From: Ohtaekwangia koreensis
Lineage (GTDB): Bacteria; Bacteroidota; Bacteroidia; Cytophagales; Cyclobacteriaceae
Assembly: GCF_900167975.1 (NCBI RefSeq)
Contig: NZ_FUZU01000005.1
Span: forward strand, 377,001-441,000
Direction of reading: 5' to 3'
DNA length: 64,000 nt
Position numbers and translations under genes: made by a program. How positions within the stretch are numbered: position 1 is the first letter of the stretch; each line of letters starts with the position of its first letter. Positions 33,430-42,465 of this stretch are shown here, piece by piece. Under the pieces are notes generated by a model. That model worked only from the letters and a program-made list of their open reading frames with translations. It was not told the origin of the DNA and ran no database searches.

Positions 33430-36400
33430 ATGAAAACAAAACTACTGGCGCTCTTAATGACGCTGTCACTGGTCGGATACGGCCAAAGCCTCTTAAAAGG
33501 GCGCGTGACAGATGAAAATGATCAGGCACTCCCAGGCGTGAACGTCCTTATTAAAGGAACATCGCAGGGAACAGTGACGGATGCAAATGGTGAATACTCT
33601 TTAAATAGTGTAACTCCTGATGCCATTGTGGTACTCAGCTTTATTGGATATACGCCTCAGGAAGTTGCTGTAGGCGGAAGGACTACGGTCGATATCAAGC
33701 TTGTGCCGGATACCAAAACCTTGGAAGAAGTTGTTGTGATTGGATATGGAACAACCACCGTGAAAGAGCTCACGGGATCCGTATCCGTTGTAAATGGTGA
33801 GCAACTTACTGCGCTGAACCCCGTGCGCATAGATCAGGCGTTGCAAGGTCAGGCGGCCGGTGTTCAGATTTCTTCGGCTTCCGGTTCTCCGGGAGGTGCG
33901 TTGAACATCCGCATCCGCGGGCTCTCAACGAATGGTGATAACAATCCACTGATACTGGTGGATGGTGTTCCGTATTCTTCCGATGGATTAAATGCATTGA
34001 ATCCATCTGATGTTGAATCGATCAACGTATTGAAAGATGCTTCAGCCGGTATATATGGTGTACGCGCAGCGAACGGTGTGATCATTGTAACGACCAAGCA
34101 AGGAAGAAAAAACACAAAGCCAAGCCTTGAGTTTAGCGGATACTATGGTGTTCAACAAACAACAAAAAAACTCAACCTACTTACGGCTCGTGAGTTTGCT
34201 ATATTAAAAAACGAAGCGTTTGCAGCCGGTGGACAAGCACCTCCTTTTTTAAATGCTAATGTTGGTAATGGTACTGATTGGCAAGATGAAGTATTTCAAA
34301 ATGCTCCGATCCAGAACTATAATTTGAATTTAAATGGTGGTTCTGAAAAAAGTACATACTCCATAGGTGGTTCATTTCTGAATCAGGAAGGCATAGTAGG
34401 CGGTACAAAGGCAGGCTATAGACGCTACAATGCGCGGTTGAATTTTACTACAGAGCTTGCTCCCAAAGTAACGTTGCAAAGCGTTATGCTCTATACAAAT
34501 GAGAGGAGAAAGACGCTTGCTGAGAATGGTATATCTTCCGTTCTGTTCAATACTATAAATGCTTCTCCGGTAGCAACACCGTATACCAGTTCTGGCGATT
34601 ATGCATTCCTCGAAGACGTTGCTGAAGTGATTAACCCGTTGGCACAGATCTCCAACACCTTTAATGAGTCGAACGTAAACAAGATCGTAGGAAAAGAAGA
34701 GCTTACCTATAAGATCAACAATAATTTTGAACTATCAGGTCGTGCAGGATATAACTATGCGATTGTAGACGATAAGACGTTTAGCCCGCTGGTATATTAC
34801 GGATCAGGCAAAGCACAGAATACAGCGTTGAACGCAGCCCTCGATCCACGCACTACTGAAATCGCCACGGGTGTAAGTATACCTATATATAATAACGTTA
34901 CAGAAACACGCACCTCATATTTTAACTATAACCTGGAAGCGTTCCTCAATTATAACAGAACATTCCAGGAATTTCACAAAGTGAAAGCTACACTTGGTGC
35001 ATCGGTATTCGCGGATGTAAACAAGAGCCTTACCGGTACAGGATATAATGTGCCCTATAATTCAAATGACTTCGCAGATATATCTGCAACAGATGGTACC
35101 AATTTATTGAACAGTACATCTTCGTGGCAGAATGAAAGCAGACTGCAATCATATTTCGCTCGTGCTGAATACGGATATGGAAGTAAATATCTTTTATCAG
35201 CGCTTATCCGCAGAGACGGTTCTTCAAACTTCGGTAAGAATAATCGCTTTGGTTATTTCCCGGCAGTATCTGCAGCGTGGGTAGTATCAGAAGAATCATT
35301 CTTCAATACCGGCCTCATCGAATTTATGAAAGTGAGAGCGAGCTACGGTGTTTCCGGTAACGACAAGATCGGCTTGTTCCGCTATAGAGCATTGCTTGGA
35401 GGCGAAGGTGTATATCCATTCAATAACCAACTCGTGAATGGTGTAGCCATTGGTACATTGGGTAACCAGGATCTGAAATGGGAAACTACAAAGCAAACCA
35501 ACTTTGGTATAGATCTGAATTTACTGAATGGTAAAGTAGAGATCACTACGGACTACTATATAAAGAAAACAAACGACCTGCTGTTCCAGCCAGATATATC
35601 TGCTATATCAGGAGCGTATGGTGCAGGAAGCAGCCCGCCATGGGTTAACGGTGGTGATGTTCAGAACTCAGGCTTCGAGTTTTTAATCAACTACAACGAT
35701 GTTATAGGAGACGACTTCCGCTTTAACATCGGTTACAACCTTACTACTATACGCAACAAGGTAACGGCGTTGCCTGCAGGTGTTGACTTCTATGAATTTG
35801 GTGCTTTCGGTGTGGGCGGTGGAACGGCTACACGTATGCAGGTAGGATACCCAATGGGATATTTCTTCGGCTATAAAACAGATGGCGTATACCAATCAGC
35901 GCAGGAAGTTACGGAACGTGGGATAACACAAGCCGGTGCGCAAGCCGGTGATCTTCGCTTTGTTGATAATGATAATAGTGGAACAATCAACTTCAGCAAT
36001 GATAGCGATAAGACTATAATTGGTTCTCCGATTCCGGATGTGATCATGGGAATAAATGTGGGCATGAGCTTCAAGGGAATAGATTTCTCGGCCACACTAT
36101 ATGCATCTATTGGCAATGATATACTTCGTAACTACGAGCGTCAACAGCCTTTGGCAAATTTACTGTCCTATAAAATGGAGCGTTGGACAGGCCCGGGTTC
36201 CACCAATGAAAACCCACGGTTGACAACAGCTGCCAACAACAACGGTGTAATCTCCGATTACTTTGTTGAAGACGGGTCATTCGCAAGAATCAAGAATATA
36301 CAATTGGGCTATACCTTGCCGGGTACATTAACCGATAAAATAGGTGCGCGTAAGCTGCGTGTATATGTAGCCGTAAACAACCTGGCAACCTTTACGAAGT

Positions 36401-36513
36401 ATAGAGGATACGATCCGGATTTCTCAACATCCAGTCCAGTCGTTTCGGGTATAGACTATGGTTTCTATCCACAGGCAAAAACGTTTATGGCAGGTTTAAA
36501 TCTTAATTTCTAA
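33430..36513 (+). CDS. SusC/RagA-type TonB-linked outer-membrane transporter 2
   Basis: TonB-dependent oligosaccharide importer, 1027 residues. Short signal peptide (MKTKLLALLMTLSLVGYGQ), CarboxypepD_reg about 22-100 (GRVTDENDQALPGVNVLIKG), SusC signature EEVVVIGYGTTT, plug about 110-225 (INVLKDASAGIYGVRAAN), barrel ending FMAGLNLNF. SusD begins 3 bp later. It heads locus 2, whose enzymes are GH16 endo-beta-1,3-glucanases, so longer laminarin-type oligosaccharides are the probable cargo. Three TGATGTAG repeats lie upstream. Confidence 0.96.
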   Translation: MKTKLLALLMTLSLVGYGQSLLKGRVTDENDQALPGVNVLIKGTSQGTVTDANGEYSLNSVTPDAIVVLSFIGYTPQEVAVGGRTTVDIKLVPDTKTLEEVVVIGYGTTTVKELTGSVSVVNGEQLTALNPVRIDQALQGQAAGVQISSASGSPGGALNIRIRGLSTNGDNNPLILVDGVPYSSDGLNALNPSDVESINVLKDASAGIYGVRAANGVIIVTTKQGRKNTKPSLEFSGYYGVQQTTKKLNLLTAREFAILKNEAFAAGGQAPPFLNANVGNGTDWQDEVFQNAPIQNYNLNLNGGSEKSTYSIGGSFLNQEGIVGGTKAGYRRYNARLNFTTELAPKVTLQSVMLYTNERRKTLAENGISSVLFNTINASPVATPYTSSGDYAFLEDVAEVINPLAQISNTFNESNVNKIVGKEELTYKINNNFELSGRAGYNYAIVDDKTFSPLVYYGSGKAQNTALNAALDPRTTEIATGVSIPIYNNVTETRTSYFNYNLEAFLNYNRTFQEFHKVKATLGASVFADVNKSLTGTGYNVPYNSNDFADISATDGTNLLNSTSSWQNESRLQSYFARAEYGYGSKYLLSALIRRDGSSNFGKNNRFGYFPAVSAAWVVSEESFFNTGLIEFMKVRASYGVSGNDKIGLFRYRALLGGEGVYPFNNQLVNGVAIGTLGNQDLKWETTKQTNFGIDLNLLNGKVEITTDYYIKKTNDLLFQPDISAISGAYGAGSSPPWVNGGDVQNSGFEFLINYNDVIGDDFRFNIGYNLTTIRNKVTALPAGVDFYEFGAFGVGGGTATRMQVGYPMGYFFGYKTDGVYQSAQEVTERGITQAGAQAGDLRFVDNDNSGTINFSNDSDKTIIGSPIPDVIMGINVGMSFKGIDFSATLYASIGNDILRNYERQQPLANLLSYKMERWTGPGSTNENPRLTTAANNNGVISDYFVEDGSFARIKNIQLGYTLPGTLTDKIGARKLRVYVAVNNLATFTKYRGYDPDFSTSSPVVSGIDYGFYPQAKTFMAGLNLNF

Positions 36514-36516
36514 ACC

Positions 36517-37995
36517 ATGAAGAATTTCTTTAAAACATCAATATTAATTGCAGCGATTACCTCGATGTCGTTGAGCTGCGATAACTATGTAGACATTGAT
36601 CCTGAGTATTCAATCGATGCAGATAACTTCTTTAAGAGTGCCAGCGATTATGAACGCGCCCTTACCGGTGCATACGACCTGATGCAGACATCCTATCTTG
36701 ATATCTGGATCGGCGAGATCGCTTCAGATAATTCTATAGCAGGTGGTGAAAGTGTTACGGATAGCGAAGGACTTCACCAAATCGATGCGATGACACACGG
36801 TGGTGTAAGCAACGAGTTACGAAGCATTTTCCGTTGGATGTATACCGGTATCACACGCGTAAACTATATCTACGAGAATAAAGACAAACTGGAATTTGAA
36901 GGTAAAGAAAGAATTCTGGCAGAAGCTGCATTTCTTCGCGCGTATTATTACTTTGAACTTGTAAAATTCTTTGGCGATGTACCGTTGATCATCGACAAGC
37001 GACTTTCATCAAGTGAAATTGCTTCACAGCAACGTACACCTGCAGCAGAAGTATATGCACAGATTGAAAAAGATCTGACCGCTGCGGCTGAGACACTTGC
37101 GTGGACAACTACTGTAAAAGGAAGAATCACGAAAGGTGCAGCTTTGGCATTACTCGGAAAAGTATATCTATACCAGAATAAATTCACAGAATCAGCAGAA
37201 GTATTGGATCGCGTGATCAACGAAGGTCCTTATGAATTGTTCAGTGATTTCAGCACACTTTTCAGAGTCGTGAATGAAGGCAATAGCGAAACAGTATTCG
37301 ATATTGAATATGTAGGTATAGAAGGCGGAGGGTATGGATGCTTTGTTTGCCTCGAAGGTTTTGCGGCCGTGGGTTTTCATGGAATCCGTGGATACGAAGG
37401 CCCTATATACCGTGATGGTAACAGCTATAATTTACCGACACAGGATTTGGTAAATGAATTTGAAACAGGTGATCCAAGACTCGCAGCTTCGATCCTGGAT
37501 ATAGAGGCTTTTAAAAATAGTCAGGAAGATCCTGCTTCCGTAAAATATGTTATTGGTGGTGGTGGTCATACCGGCTTCTATAATAATAAATATATCAAGC
37601 GTGCCGATGAGCTAGGTGCTGGTGATGATGATCTTACCAGTCCAGTGAATCATAAGGTGATTCGCTATGCAGACGTATTGCTGATGGCGGCAGAAGCACA
37701 CAACCGTAAAGCATCTCCCAACGATGCGTTGGCCAGACAATATCTGAATGAAGTAAGAGACCGTGTTGATATGGATCCGGTAAATCTTTCAGGCGCAGCA
37801 TTGACGCAAGCTATATATCATGAGCGCAGAGTTGAGTTTGCAGGCGAAGGCCTTCACTTCTTTGACCTCGTGCGCACAGGCAGAGCAGCGACTGAGATTC
37901 AGGGATTTCAGACGGGTAAGAATGAGTTGTTCCCGCTTCCACAAGACGAGATTGACTTGGCCGGAGCAGGATGGATTCAAAATGATGGTTATTAA
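36517..37995 (+). CDS. SusD/RagB-family nutrient-binding lipoprotein 2
   Basis: Surface glycan-binding partner of SusC 2, 492 residues. Lipobox SLSC with Cys21 followed by DNYVDIDPEY. Family landmarks: ILAEAAFLRAYYYFELVKFF, ITKGAALALLGKVYLYQNKF, YADVLLMAAEAHNRK, and the C-terminal HERRVEFAGEGLHFFDLVRTG. Full length. It is 3 bp after SusC 2 and 23 bp before the PKD lipoprotein, so it belongs to one operon. Confidence 0.96.
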   Translation: MKNFFKTSILIAAITSMSLSCDNYVDIDPEYSIDADNFFKSASDYERALTGAYDLMQTSYLDIWIGEIASDNSIAGGESVTDSEGLHQIDAMTHGGVSNELRSIFRWMYTGITRVNYIYENKDKLEFEGKERILAEAAFLRAYYYFELVKFFGDVPLIIDKRLSSSEIASQQRTPAAEVYAQIEKDLTAAAETLAWTTTVKGRITKGAALALLGKVYLYQNKFTESAEVLDRVINEGPYELFSDFSTLFRVVNEGNSETVFDIEYVGIEGGGYGCFVCLEGFAAVGFHGIRGYEGPIYRDGNSYNLPTQDLVNEFETGDPRLAASILDIEAFKNSQEDPASVKYVIGGGGHTGFYNNKYIKRADELGAGDDDLTSPVNHKVIRYADVLLMAAEAHNRKASPNDALARQYLNEVRDRVDMDPVNLSGAALTQAIYHERRVEFAGEGLHFFDLVRTGRAATEIQGFQTGKNELFPLPQDEIDLAGAGWIQNDGY

Positions 37996-38018
37996 TACAG
38001 ACCTTTGAAAATATAGTT

Positions 38019-39440
38019 ATGAAGAAATTAATATATAACATTCTGTGGATACTGAGTATACAAGTATTCCTGTTTGCCTGTAAGGAAGACGATGCCGAGC
38101 TCGGGCAGGTACCGACCGAAGCGGATGCAGCCTTCACATTTTCACCCAGCACTGAAAATGACAACATCTTAAATTTCACAGCTACATCTTCTGCTTTTTT
38201 AAAGAAGTGGGACTTTGGCAATGGTACAACGGCTCAAGGTGATAACGTAAAAGGTACTTTTCCAGTGAAAGGTACGTATGATGTTACACTTACAGTGTAT
38301 ACGGCCGGTGGGAGTATATCTTATTCCCAAACTGTAGACATTGCGGAAACAGACCCAACATTATTGGATATACCGGTATATAATATGTTAACGGGTGGCA
38401 ATAGTGCTCCGGGCGGAAAGACATGGGTAGTGGACGCCCTCAAAGCGGCACACCTTGGATTAGGTCCCGTTGAGTCTAGCGCCCCGGATTGGTATAAGGC
38501 CGGTGCTAATGAAAAGGAGGGTGCGGGTTTGTATGATGATAAATATACTTTCAAGCTTGCAGCTTTCTCCTATACGCAAACTACAAATGGCGATGTATTC
38601 ATCAATACACAACAGGCCAGTAATTTTCCAGGTTCATACGCGAATAAAGGTGATTTCACTGCTCCGTTCACGGCACCAACGGATTTGACATGGTCAGTTT
38701 CTGAAACGAATGGAAAACAATTCCTGAATATCTCTACCGGAGGATTCATTGGTTATTATACAGGAACAACAACATATGAAATCCTGGTCATTGAAGAGAA
38801 CCAACTTTTCCTTCGCTATACGGATGCTGCGAATGCCGCTTTTGCATGGTATCTTCGCCTGATACCGGAGGGGTATACCGAACCTGTTGATCCACCAGAG
38901 TATAAAATCGAAGATATATATCAGAATTTTGATGGCACCGGCAACTTTACCTTTGTGAACAATGGTAATGGATCGATCGTAACGTACGATAACCCCGCGC
39001 CTGTACCCATTAACGAATCTGCAAAAGTTGGAAAGTATACGAAGGCCAATGGGCCCGAGGGTGAATACGCTAACGTACAAGTAGAGCTGGATTACAAAAT
39101 GGATATCCGTACACGGCATGTATTCAAATTGAAAGTGTTTATTCCAAGCTATAATGATTATACCACTACAGGAGGTGAATCATGGCAGACGTATAATACA
39201 CTGCAAAAACAAGTTTCTGTAAAATTACAGAACTCGGAACTGGGTGGGAACGCATATACAACGCAGGCAGAGGTGATTCAGAAAAACCTGCAAACCGATA
39301 AATGGCTTGAACTGACATTCGACTTCAGTGCATTTGCTGCACGCGAGGATTTCGATAAAGTAGTGGTACAGATTGGCGGAGAAGCAATCTTTACAGGTGG
39401 TATCTTCTTCATAGACGATTTCTCATTATTGCCAGAGTAA
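38019..39440 (+). CDS. PKD-domain surface glycan-binding lipoprotein (SGBP-like) 2
   Basis: Lipoprotein with lipobox LFAC (Cys21) and an acidic KEDDAE tail after it. A PKD domain at about 35-110 (KKWDFGNGTTAQG, GTYDVTLTVYTAGG) is followed by a middle domain (about 125-290) that begins GGKTWVVDALKAAH, a pattern common in glycan-binding proteins next to SusD, and a C-terminal jelly-roll-like domain (about 300-473, ending FFIDDFSLLPE). No catalytic residues recognised. It is larger than the locus 1 counterpart (473 vs 290 residues). Role in glucan capture is inferred from position. Confidence 0.8.
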   Translation: MKKLIYNILWILSIQVFLFACKEDDAELGQVPTEADAAFTFSPSTENDNILNFTATSSAFLKKWDFGNGTTAQGDNVKGTFPVKGTYDVTLTVYTAGGSISYSQTVDIAETDPTLLDIPVYNMLTGGNSAPGGKTWVVDALKAAHLGLGPVESSAPDWYKAGANEKEGAGLYDDKYTFKLAAFSYTQTTNGDVFINTQQASNFPGSYANKGDFTAPFTAPTDLTWSVSETNGKQFLNISTGGFIGYYTGTTTYEILVIEENQLFLRYTDAANAAFAWYLRLIPEGYTEPVDPPEYKIEDIYQNFDGTGNFTFVNNGNGSIVTYDNPAPVPINESAKVGKYTKANGPEGEYANVQVELDYKMDIRTRHVFKLKVFIPSYNDYTTTGGESWQTYNTLQKQVSVKLQNSELGGNAYTTQAEVIQKNLQTDKWLELTFDFSAFAAREDFDKVVVQIGGEAIFTGGIFFIDDFSLLPE

Positions 39441-39451
39441 GCTGGGTATAC

Positions 39452-39483
39452 TATCCTGGAGAATGAATTTGTTCTCCAGGATA
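39452..39483 (+). terminator. Intrinsic terminator/attenuator between SGBP 2 and GH16
   Basis: TATCCTGGAGAA (39452-39463) pairs perfectly with TTCTCCAGGATA (39472-39483), 8-nt loop, followed by TTTTT (39484-39488). It lies inside the locus 2 operon, only 27 bp before the GH16 start, leaving little room for a new promoter, so regulated or partial read-through is likely. Confidence 0.8.
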
Positions 39484-39509
39484 TTTTTAAACATTGAAAA
39501 GTAGATCAA

Positions 39510-40631
39510 ATGATAAAAAGACTGAAAGCATCATTCACATATATACTCATCGCTATGGTGGTATGTATGGGGTGTGGAGGAGATAATGAAGATCAGCAGT
39601 TAACATTGCCATCGAATCTTCAGGTGAGTGTTACCGTAAGTGACAACGGCTCAGGGCTTGTATCGGTTGCTGCATCGGCCACTAATGTTAACTTTTATAC
39701 TATATATTTCGGTGAAAGTACTTCGGAAACACCTTTGAAAGTGACCGATGGTAAAGCAACGCATACCTATGCATCATCCGGAACGTACACAGTGTTGGTT
39801 CAGGCACACGTTACAAACTCAGATTTTGTTTCACAGACGAAGCAGGTGACTGTTGTCGTTGGATCGAATAGTGGTGAGGTTATCATTCCCACTACAGGTT
39901 ATAGCACACCGGAAACCTATAATGGTATGACCCTGGTATGGCGAGATGAGTTTGACGGAGCAACGCTCAATACAACGGACTGGACACACGAAATCGGAAA
40001 CGGCACGAACGGTTGGGGAAATAATGAATTGCAATACTATCGCCCCGAAAATACTACCGTAAAAGATGGTCATCTGATTATCACGGCCAAGAAGGAATCG
40101 TTTCAAGGCAGTAACTATACATCGTCACGCATTATCACAAATGGAAAGAAAACATTCAAGTATGGCAGAGTGGACATTCGTGCAGCCTTGCCAAAAGGAC
40201 AAGGTATATGGCCTGCACTGTGGATGTTAGGCGAGAATATAAATACGGTAAGCTGGCCGAAGTGCGGTGAGATTGATATTATGGAATTGGTAGGTGGCAC
40301 AGGTAAAGATAATACAGTATATGGTACAGTCCATTGGGATGAAGGTGGCAACCATGCTGATTATGGTAAATCCTATAAATTGAGCAGTGGAATTTTTAAC
40401 GATCAATTTCATGTATTCTCAATTGTCTGGACAGCTTCAAAAATTACCTGGTATGTAGATGATGTACAATTCAATGTTATCGATACCACACCAGCAGGAC
40501 TAAGTGAGTTTCAAGAGAAATTCTTCTTTATCTTTAATGTAGCTGTAGGAGGAAAATGGCCCGGAAATCCGGATGCGTCCACATCTTTTCCTCAACACAT
40601 GGTTGTAGACTATATCCGGATATTTCAATAG
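39510..40631 (+). CDS. GH16 endo-beta-1,3-glucanase (laminarinase-like) lipoprotein with PKD-like domain
   Basis: Glycoside hydrolase family 16 enzyme, 373 residues. Lipobox MGC (Cys22) followed by acidic GGDNED, suggesting surface display. A PKD-like domain lies at about 30-118 (ASSGTYTVLVQAHV). The GH16 beta-jelly-roll starts near 135 (LVWRDEFDGATLNTTDW) and carries the catalytic signature GEIDIME: nucleophile E254, D256 and acid/base E259. The extra Met in EIDIME is the laminarinase-type pattern. The gene follows SGBP 2 across a terminator. Endo-cleavage of beta-1,3-glucan at the cell surface is the expected role. Confidence 0.93.
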   Translation: MIKRLKASFTYILIAMVVCMGCGGDNEDQQLTLPSNLQVSVTVSDNGSGLVSVAASATNVNFYTIYFGESTSETPLKVTDGKATHTYASSGTYTVLVQAHVTNSDFVSQTKQVTVVVGSNSGEVIIPTTGYSTPETYNGMTLVWRDEFDGATLNTTDWTHEIGNGTNGWGNNELQYYRPENTTVKDGHLIITAKKESFQGSNYTSSRIITNGKKTFKYGRVDIRAALPKGQGIWPALWMLGENINTVSWPKCGEIDIMELVGGTGKDNTVYGTVHWDEGGNHADYGKSYKLSSGIFNDQFHVFSIVWTASKITWYVDDVQFNVIDTTPAGLSEFQEKFFFIFNVAVGGKWPGNPDASTSFPQHMVVDYIRIFQ

Positions 40632-40653
40632 CCGGATCAAATAAAAACTATAT

Positions 40654-40691
40654 GTCTTTATCCGATTGCCTATATAGGTATAAGTAAAGAC
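40654..40691 (+). repeat. Nested inverted repeats between the two GH16 genes
   Basis: GTCTTTA (40654-40660) and TAAAGAC (40685-40691) enclose the palindrome CCTATATAGG (40669-40678). Could be a weak hairpin or processing site between the two GH16 cistrons; no T-run follows. Confidence 0.3.
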
Positions 40692-40710
40692 TCATTTTAA
40701 CCATAATACT

Positions 40711-41490
40711 ATGCGTTTGATTTTAACCTTATCAGTTTGCCTGCTGCTATTAGTGTCAGCAAGTAAAAGCAGACGGAAACTTGTCTGGAGTGATGAGTTC
40801 GAATATACCGGTGCCCCGGATACAACTAAATGGTCCTATGATATAGGTGACAAAGATGGCTGGGGAAATAATGAGCAACAATACTATACGAAAGAATCTA
40901 AGAACGTACGCGTAGAAAACGGGCAGCTCATCCTTGAAGCGCATCGTGATTCTTTAGGAAATAAACCCTATACATCTTCACGCATTATTTCAAAGAAAAA
41001 AGGTGATTGGAAGTATGCTCGCATTGAGGTAAAAGCGAAGTTACCAAAAGGTAAAGGAACCTGGCCCGCTATATGGATGCTGTCTACCGATTGGAAATAT
41101 GGTGGATGGCCGGCAAGCGGAGAAGTCGATATCATGGAGCATGTAGGATATGACCCTGGCGTTATCCATGGTACAATTCATACGGAAGCCTATAATCACA
41201 TTAAACAAACGCAGAAGGAAGGCAAGATTACTATACCAGATGCACAGGATGCGTTTCATGTATATGCCGTTGATTGGAGTGAGAATAAAATGGATTTTCT
41301 CATAGACAATAGAGTATATCATTCCGTGCCCCGCAATCCGAAGGATGACTACAAAGGATGGCCATTCGATCAACCCTTTTACCTCATCATGAATATTGCA
41401 GTTGGTGGAAACTGGGGTGGAAAAGAAGGTATAGATCCAAACATCTGGCCGCAGCGCATGGTGGTAGATTATGTGCGTGTTTATCAGTAG
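40711..41490 (+). CDS. GH16 endo-beta-1,3-glucanase, single domain
   Basis: Compact GH16 enzyme of 259 residues with a Sec signal peptide (about residues 1-18) and no lipobox Cys at the cleavage site, so periplasmic or secreted rather than lipid-anchored. The catalytic signature GEVDIME holds nucleophile E138, D140 and acid/base E143. Aromatic motifs WKYGGWPASGE and FYLIMNIAVGGNWGG match laminarinases. It is 79 bp after the first GH16 and likely in the same operon. The pair suggests surface cleavage followed by trimming inside the periplasm, which is inference. Confidence 0.92.
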   Translation: MRLILTLSVCLLLLVSASKSRRKLVWSDEFEYTGAPDTTKWSYDIGDKDGWGNNEQQYYTKESKNVRVENGQLILEAHRDSLGNKPYTSSRIISKKKGDWKYARIEVKAKLPKGKGTWPAIWMLSTDWKYGGWPASGEVDIMEHVGYDPGVIHGTIHTEAYNHIKQTQKEGKITIPDAQDAFHVYAVDWSENKMDFLIDNRVYHSVPRNPKDDYKGWPFDQPFYLIMNIAVGGNWGGKEGIDPNIWPQRMVVDYVRVYQ

Positions 41491-41503
41491 CGCGTTACGT
41501 ACT

Positions 41504-41536
41504 TTGAGCTACGAGCTGTGAGTTACGGATTACGAA
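41504..41536. repeat. Degenerate TACG-rich repeat
   Basis: Short imperfect copies of G(A/T)(G/T)TACG-like words (GAGCTACGAG, GAGTTACGG, GATTACGAA) follow one another after the second GH16. Purpose unknown; possibly a local slippage tract. Confidence 0.25.
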
Positions 41537-41621
41537 TTCTCTGTACCTAATTAGGATAGACTTTTGGACATAGGAGCGAGGTTCACGAGCTATACATATA
41601 GGTATATAGATTACTAATCAG

Positions 41622-41641
41622 CAGGCAGGAGAAGCTGCCTG
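41622..41641. terminator. Hairpin between convergent GH16 and SDR genes
   Basis: CAGGCAG (41622-41628) pairs with CTGCCTG (41635-41641) with a 6-nt loop. There is no long T-run on either side, so termination efficiency is uncertain. Confidence 0.45.
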
Positions 41642-41684
41642 TAAATTCACAGCTCAAAGCTTATGATTTAAAAAGCTATAGATC

Positions 41685-42434
41685 TTAAAACCCAATTGAA
41701 TTTCCTCCATCCACCGGTATCACCGTGCCGGTAATAAATGCAGATGCATCGGAGGCGAGGAAGAATGCAGTGTTTGCTATATCTTCAGGTATACCGAGTT
41801 TGCCCATGGGGGTTCGCTTTAATACACGATCTTTTCTTTCCGGATCGTTGTTGAGTGCTGTGGCCGACATCTTTGTCGCTATAAAACCGGGTGCTATACA
41901 ATTGACGCGAATGCCTGCCGGTGAAAGTTCAACAGCCATGGCGCGCGTCATTCCTTCTATAGCACTTTTGGATGCTGTATAGGCAATCACTTTGGGTATA
42001 CCGTACTGCGATGCCATTGAACTGATGTTGATAATAGAGCCATGAGATTGTGTTGACATGATTTTCGCGACTTCACGGCTTATTGCAAATACACCCAACA
42101 CATTGGTTTGAAGTATATTTTGGAATTCTTCATCCGTAACGTCTATCAAATCTTTTTTTAGATTGATTCCGGCATTGTTCACCAATACATCAATAGTTCC
42201 ATACGTCTCCTGTATATACTTTACTTTTTGCGGAATCAGTGAAAGATCGTTCATATCGAAAGGTAGCGGTATACATAGGTCTCCAAGCTCTTTTGCTGCA
42301 TGATTTAACTTATCTTCATTGCGTCCGGTGATGATGGTGCGAATGTTTTGCTGAACAAATTTAAGGGCAATCGCTAGGCCAAGACCAGAGCCCCCGCCCG
42401 TTACGATAGCAATTTTAGCTGTAGTTGTGTTCAT
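41685..42434 (-). CDS. Classical SDR oxidoreductase, probable fructuronate (mannonate) reductase
   Basis: Short-chain dehydrogenase of 249 residues with all classical motifs: TGGGSGLGLAIA (cofactor binding), NNAG, catalytic Ser in INISSMASQYG, YTASKSA (Tyr-x3-Lys), and the C-terminal FITGTVIPVDGGNS. Sequence alone does not give the substrate. It is the third gene of the LacI-GH67-SDR unit beside uxuA, and the glucuronate pathway needs a fructuronate-to-mannonate reductase that is otherwise absent here, so that is the inferred role. A generic sugar or gluconate 5-dehydrogenase is the alternative. Confidence 0.82.
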   Translation of the reverse strand: MNTTTAKIAIVTGGGSGLGLAIALKFVQQNIRTIITGRNEDKLNHAAKELGDLCIPLPFDMNDLSLIPQKVKYIQETYGTIDVLVNNAGINLKKDLIDVTDEEFQNILQTNVLGVFAISREVAKIMSTQSHGSIINISSMASQYGIPKVIAYTASKSAIEGMTRAMAVELSPAGIRVNCIAPGFIATKMSATALNNDPERKDRVLKRTPMGKLGIPEDIANTAFFLASDASAFITGTVIPVDGGNSIGF

Positions 42435-42465
42435 GAATGTTATTGGGATGTATGAATAACCACCT

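Noticed and set aside
41504-41536. TACG-rich tract as an attachment site or mobile-element end
   Set aside because: There is no second copy, target duplication or recombinase gene nearby; listed only as a degenerate repeat.
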